From Clostridiales bacterium (lineage in GTDB: Bacteria; Bacillota; Clostridia; Oscillospirales; Acutalibacteraceae), in contig JAJBVC010000211.1 of the NCBI GenBank assembly GCA_020860025.1, positions 1 to 6,680 on the forward strand: a stretch of 6,680 bases of DNA. The letters are read 5' to 3'. This document shows, one piece after another, positions 4,985 to 6,680 of this stretch. Every line of letters starts with the position of its first letter. Position 1 is the stretch's first letter. Both the position numbers and the translations under genes were made by a program. The notes below the pieces were generated by a model, which ran no database searches, was not told the origin of the DNA, and saw only the letters and a program-made list of their open reading frames with translations.

Positions 4985-6680
4985 TGAATACAAAAAATGC
5001 TTTAAAACGTGTTTTTTCTTATATAGGAAAATATAAATATTTTCTTTTGGTATCTGTAATTCTCGCTCTTGTAAGTGTTGCGCTTACGCTTTACGTTCCG
5101 ATTTTAGTCGGTCAGGCAATCGACTGCATTGTCGGTGCGGGTGAAGTTTATTTTGAAGTTATCGCCTTAATTCTTCTTAAAATTGCCGTAATCGTTGCCG
5201 TAACGGCTGTTATTCAGTGGCTTATGAATGTGTGCAATAATAAGATAACGTATAATGTGTCACGGGATTTGCGTAAAAAGGCATTTGATAAAATTCACGT
5301 TTTGCCTTTTTCATATCTTGATTCACATTCAAGCGGCGATGTGGTAAGCCGTGTTATTACCGACGTTGACCAGCTTTCCGATGGACTGCTTATGGGCTTT
5401 ACACAGTTTTTTACGGGTGTCGTTACTATAGTAGGAACGCTTGGTTTTATGCTGTCAATCAATGTTTGGATAACGCTCGTCGTTGTTGTTGTAACTCCGC
5501 TTTCATTTTTTATTGCAAGGTTTATAGCAAAACGTACTTTTAAAATGTTCTCGCTCCAGTCAAAAACAAGAGGGGAGCAGACTGCGTTTATTGACGAGAT
5601 GGTTTCAAACCAAAAGGTCAGCACGGCGTACTCAATGAATGAAAAAAATCTTGAACGCTTTGATGAAATCAACGAAAGGCTCGCCGATTATTCTCTTAAG
5701 GCTACATTCTTTTCGTCAATAACAAATCCGGCGACACGTTTTGTAAACAGTATCGTTTATGCCGCCGTTGCGCTTTTCGGTGCAATAATGGCTGTTAAGG
5801 GAAATATTACCGTGGGAATATTGTCATGCTTTTTGTCGTATGCCAATCAGTATACAAAGCCTTTTAACGAAATCAGTTCTGTTGTCGCCGAGCTTCAAAA
5901 CGCTCTTGCCTGCGCCGGCAGAGTCCTTGACTTTATCGAAGAAGAGGAAATCACTCCCGACAGCGATGATGATATTACCCTTGAACACGCAAGGGGCGAT
6001 GTTATAATCAAGGATATGAACTTTTCATACGTGCCGCAAAAGCCACTCTTAAAAAATATAAATCTGCACGCTCAAAAAGGAATGACCGTTGCGATTGTCG
6101 GAACGACAGGCTGCGGAAAAACAACTCTCATAAATCTTTTGATGCGATTTTACGAGCCGGACAGCGGTTATATTTACGTTGACGGGATAAATTCAGCCGA
6201 TATAACAAGAAAATCACTAAGAGAAAATTTCGGTATGGTTTTACAGGATACTTGGCTGAAAGCCGGAACGATTGCCGACAATATACGACTTGCAAAGCCC
6301 GACGCAACAGACGAAGAAATTATAGCTGCCGCAAAAAATGCTCATTCACATTCGTTTATCAAACGTCTGCCCGACGGTTACGATACATTTATAGGTGAGG
6401 ACGGCGGTTCACTTTCACAGGGACAAAAACAGCTTTTATGTATTACAAGGCTTATGCTCTCTCCGCCGCCTATGCTCATCTTGGACGAGGCTACATCGTC
6501 AATAGATACAAGAACGGAAATAAGAATACAAAAAGCGTTTAATACTCTTATGAAGGGCAGAACAACGTTTATAGTCGCTCACCGTCTTTCTACAATAAAA
6601 AATGCCGATACAATACTCGTTATGAGCGACGGCGAAATTGTTGAACAGGGCAGTCACGAAAAACTCTATTCGCAAAAGGG
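4984..6680 (+). CDS. ABC exporter half-transporter, catalytic-site subunit (3' end beyond window)
   Basis: 565 full codons are present and the frame is still open at the window edge; judged by family length, probably only a few tens of residues are missing. An exporter-type six-helix membrane domain (about residues 18-300) precedes an ATP-binding domain (about 340 onward). Its motifs are A-loop Tyr349, Walker A GTTGCGKT (373-380, Lys379), Q-loop Gln421, Walker B with catalytic Glu502 (MLILDEATSSID) and switch His533 (VAHRLS). The signature is LSQGQ (477-481), with Gln replacing the first Gly. It thus supplies the working Walker residues, while the first subunit supplies the intact LSGGQ, giving one consensus ATP site and one degenerate site. 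The ATG overlaps the upstream stop by one base (TAATG). The reading frame was translated by hand from 4984 with no interruption. Confidence 0.93.
   Translation, partial: MNTKNALKRVFSYIGKYKYFLLVSVILALVSVALTLYVPILVGQAIDCIVGAGEVYFEVIALILLKIAVIVAVTAVIQWLMNVCNNKITYNVSRDLRKKAFDKIHVLPFSYLDSHSSGDVVSRVITDVDQLSDGLLMGFTQFFTGVVTIVGTLGFMLSINVWITLVVVVVTPLSFFIARFIAKRTFKMFSLQSKTRGEQTAFIDEMVSNQKVSTAYSMNEKNLERFDEINERLADYSLKATFFSSITNPATRFVNSIVYAAVALFGAIMAVKGNITVGILSCFLSYANQYTKPFNEISSVVAELQNALACAGRVLDFIEEEEITPDSDDDITLEHARGDVIIKDMNFSYVPQKPLLKNINLHAQKGMTVAIVGTTGCGKTTLINLLMRFYEPDSGYIYVDGINSADITRKSLRENFGMVLQDTWLKAGTIADNIRLAKPDATDEEIIAAAKNAHSHSFIKRLPDGYDTFIGEDGGSLSQGQKQLLCITRLMLSPPPMLILDEATSSIDTRTEIRIQKAFNTLMKGRTTFIVAHRLSTIKNADTILVMSDGEIVEQGSHEKLYSQK

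Noticed and set aside
4589..4993. Minus-strand open frame of 134 codons
   Set aside because: It is antisense to the ATP-binding domain of the first ABC gene, whose motifs are unambiguous.
5295..5672. Minus-strand open frame of 125 codons
   Set aside because: It is antisense to the membrane domain of the second ABC gene and is a shadow of that frame.
1..6680. CRISPR array, insertion sequence or rRNA/tRNA gene
   Set aside because: No regularly spaced repeats, transposase-like frames, terminal inverted repeats flanking a gene, or rRNA/tRNA signatures were seen on either strand.

Overview
The window is AT-rich chromosomal DNA from a low-GC Gram-positive bacterium, most likely a gut-type member of the Clostridia (Bacillota). 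This inference rests on strong AAAGGAGG-type ribosome binding sites, a consensus sigma-A-type promoter, U-tract hairpin terminators, a Clostridium-type phage holin/endolysin pair and protein sequences of clostridial character. The exact genus cannot be read from the sequence.

Left part (1-1357): an AT-rich leader with a near-perfect tandem repeat beside a TATAAT box precedes two tightly packed plus-strand genes, a small four-helix-type phage holin and a CHAP-domain endolysin with a C-terminal SH3-like domain. Together they form a lysis cassette: the holin permeabilises the membrane and the lysin cuts peptidoglycan. No phage structural gene, integrase or attachment site is visible, so this is either the right edge of a prophage or an isolated lysis module.

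Middle (1358-1783): 426 bases with no protein gene. About 200 bases of it (1393-1605) fold on paper into a nested, multi-branched RNA: a long-range closing stem, an inner multiloop with two hairpins, a further small hairpin, and a final 12-bp terminator-like hairpin. Nothing is encoded downstream on that strand, so this looks like a free-standing non-coding RNA. It resembles the raiA-motif class in size and architecture, but that name is a weak suggestion. A second, perfect 14-bp hairpin (1711-1747) ends the convergent gene.

Right part: a minus-strand Gfo/Idh/MocA-family NAD(P)-dependent oxidoreductase (1784-3094) carries an unusual set of paired cysteines. It is divergently transcribed from a two-gene ABC exporter operon (3272-4984, and 4984 to beyond the window end). 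The two half-transporters overlap by one base and have complementary defects in their ATP sites: the first has degenerate Walker B and switch residues, the second a degenerate signature. Together they should form a heterodimeric exporter with one catalytic and one degenerate ATP site. A TTGACA-N17-TATAAT promoter drives this operon.
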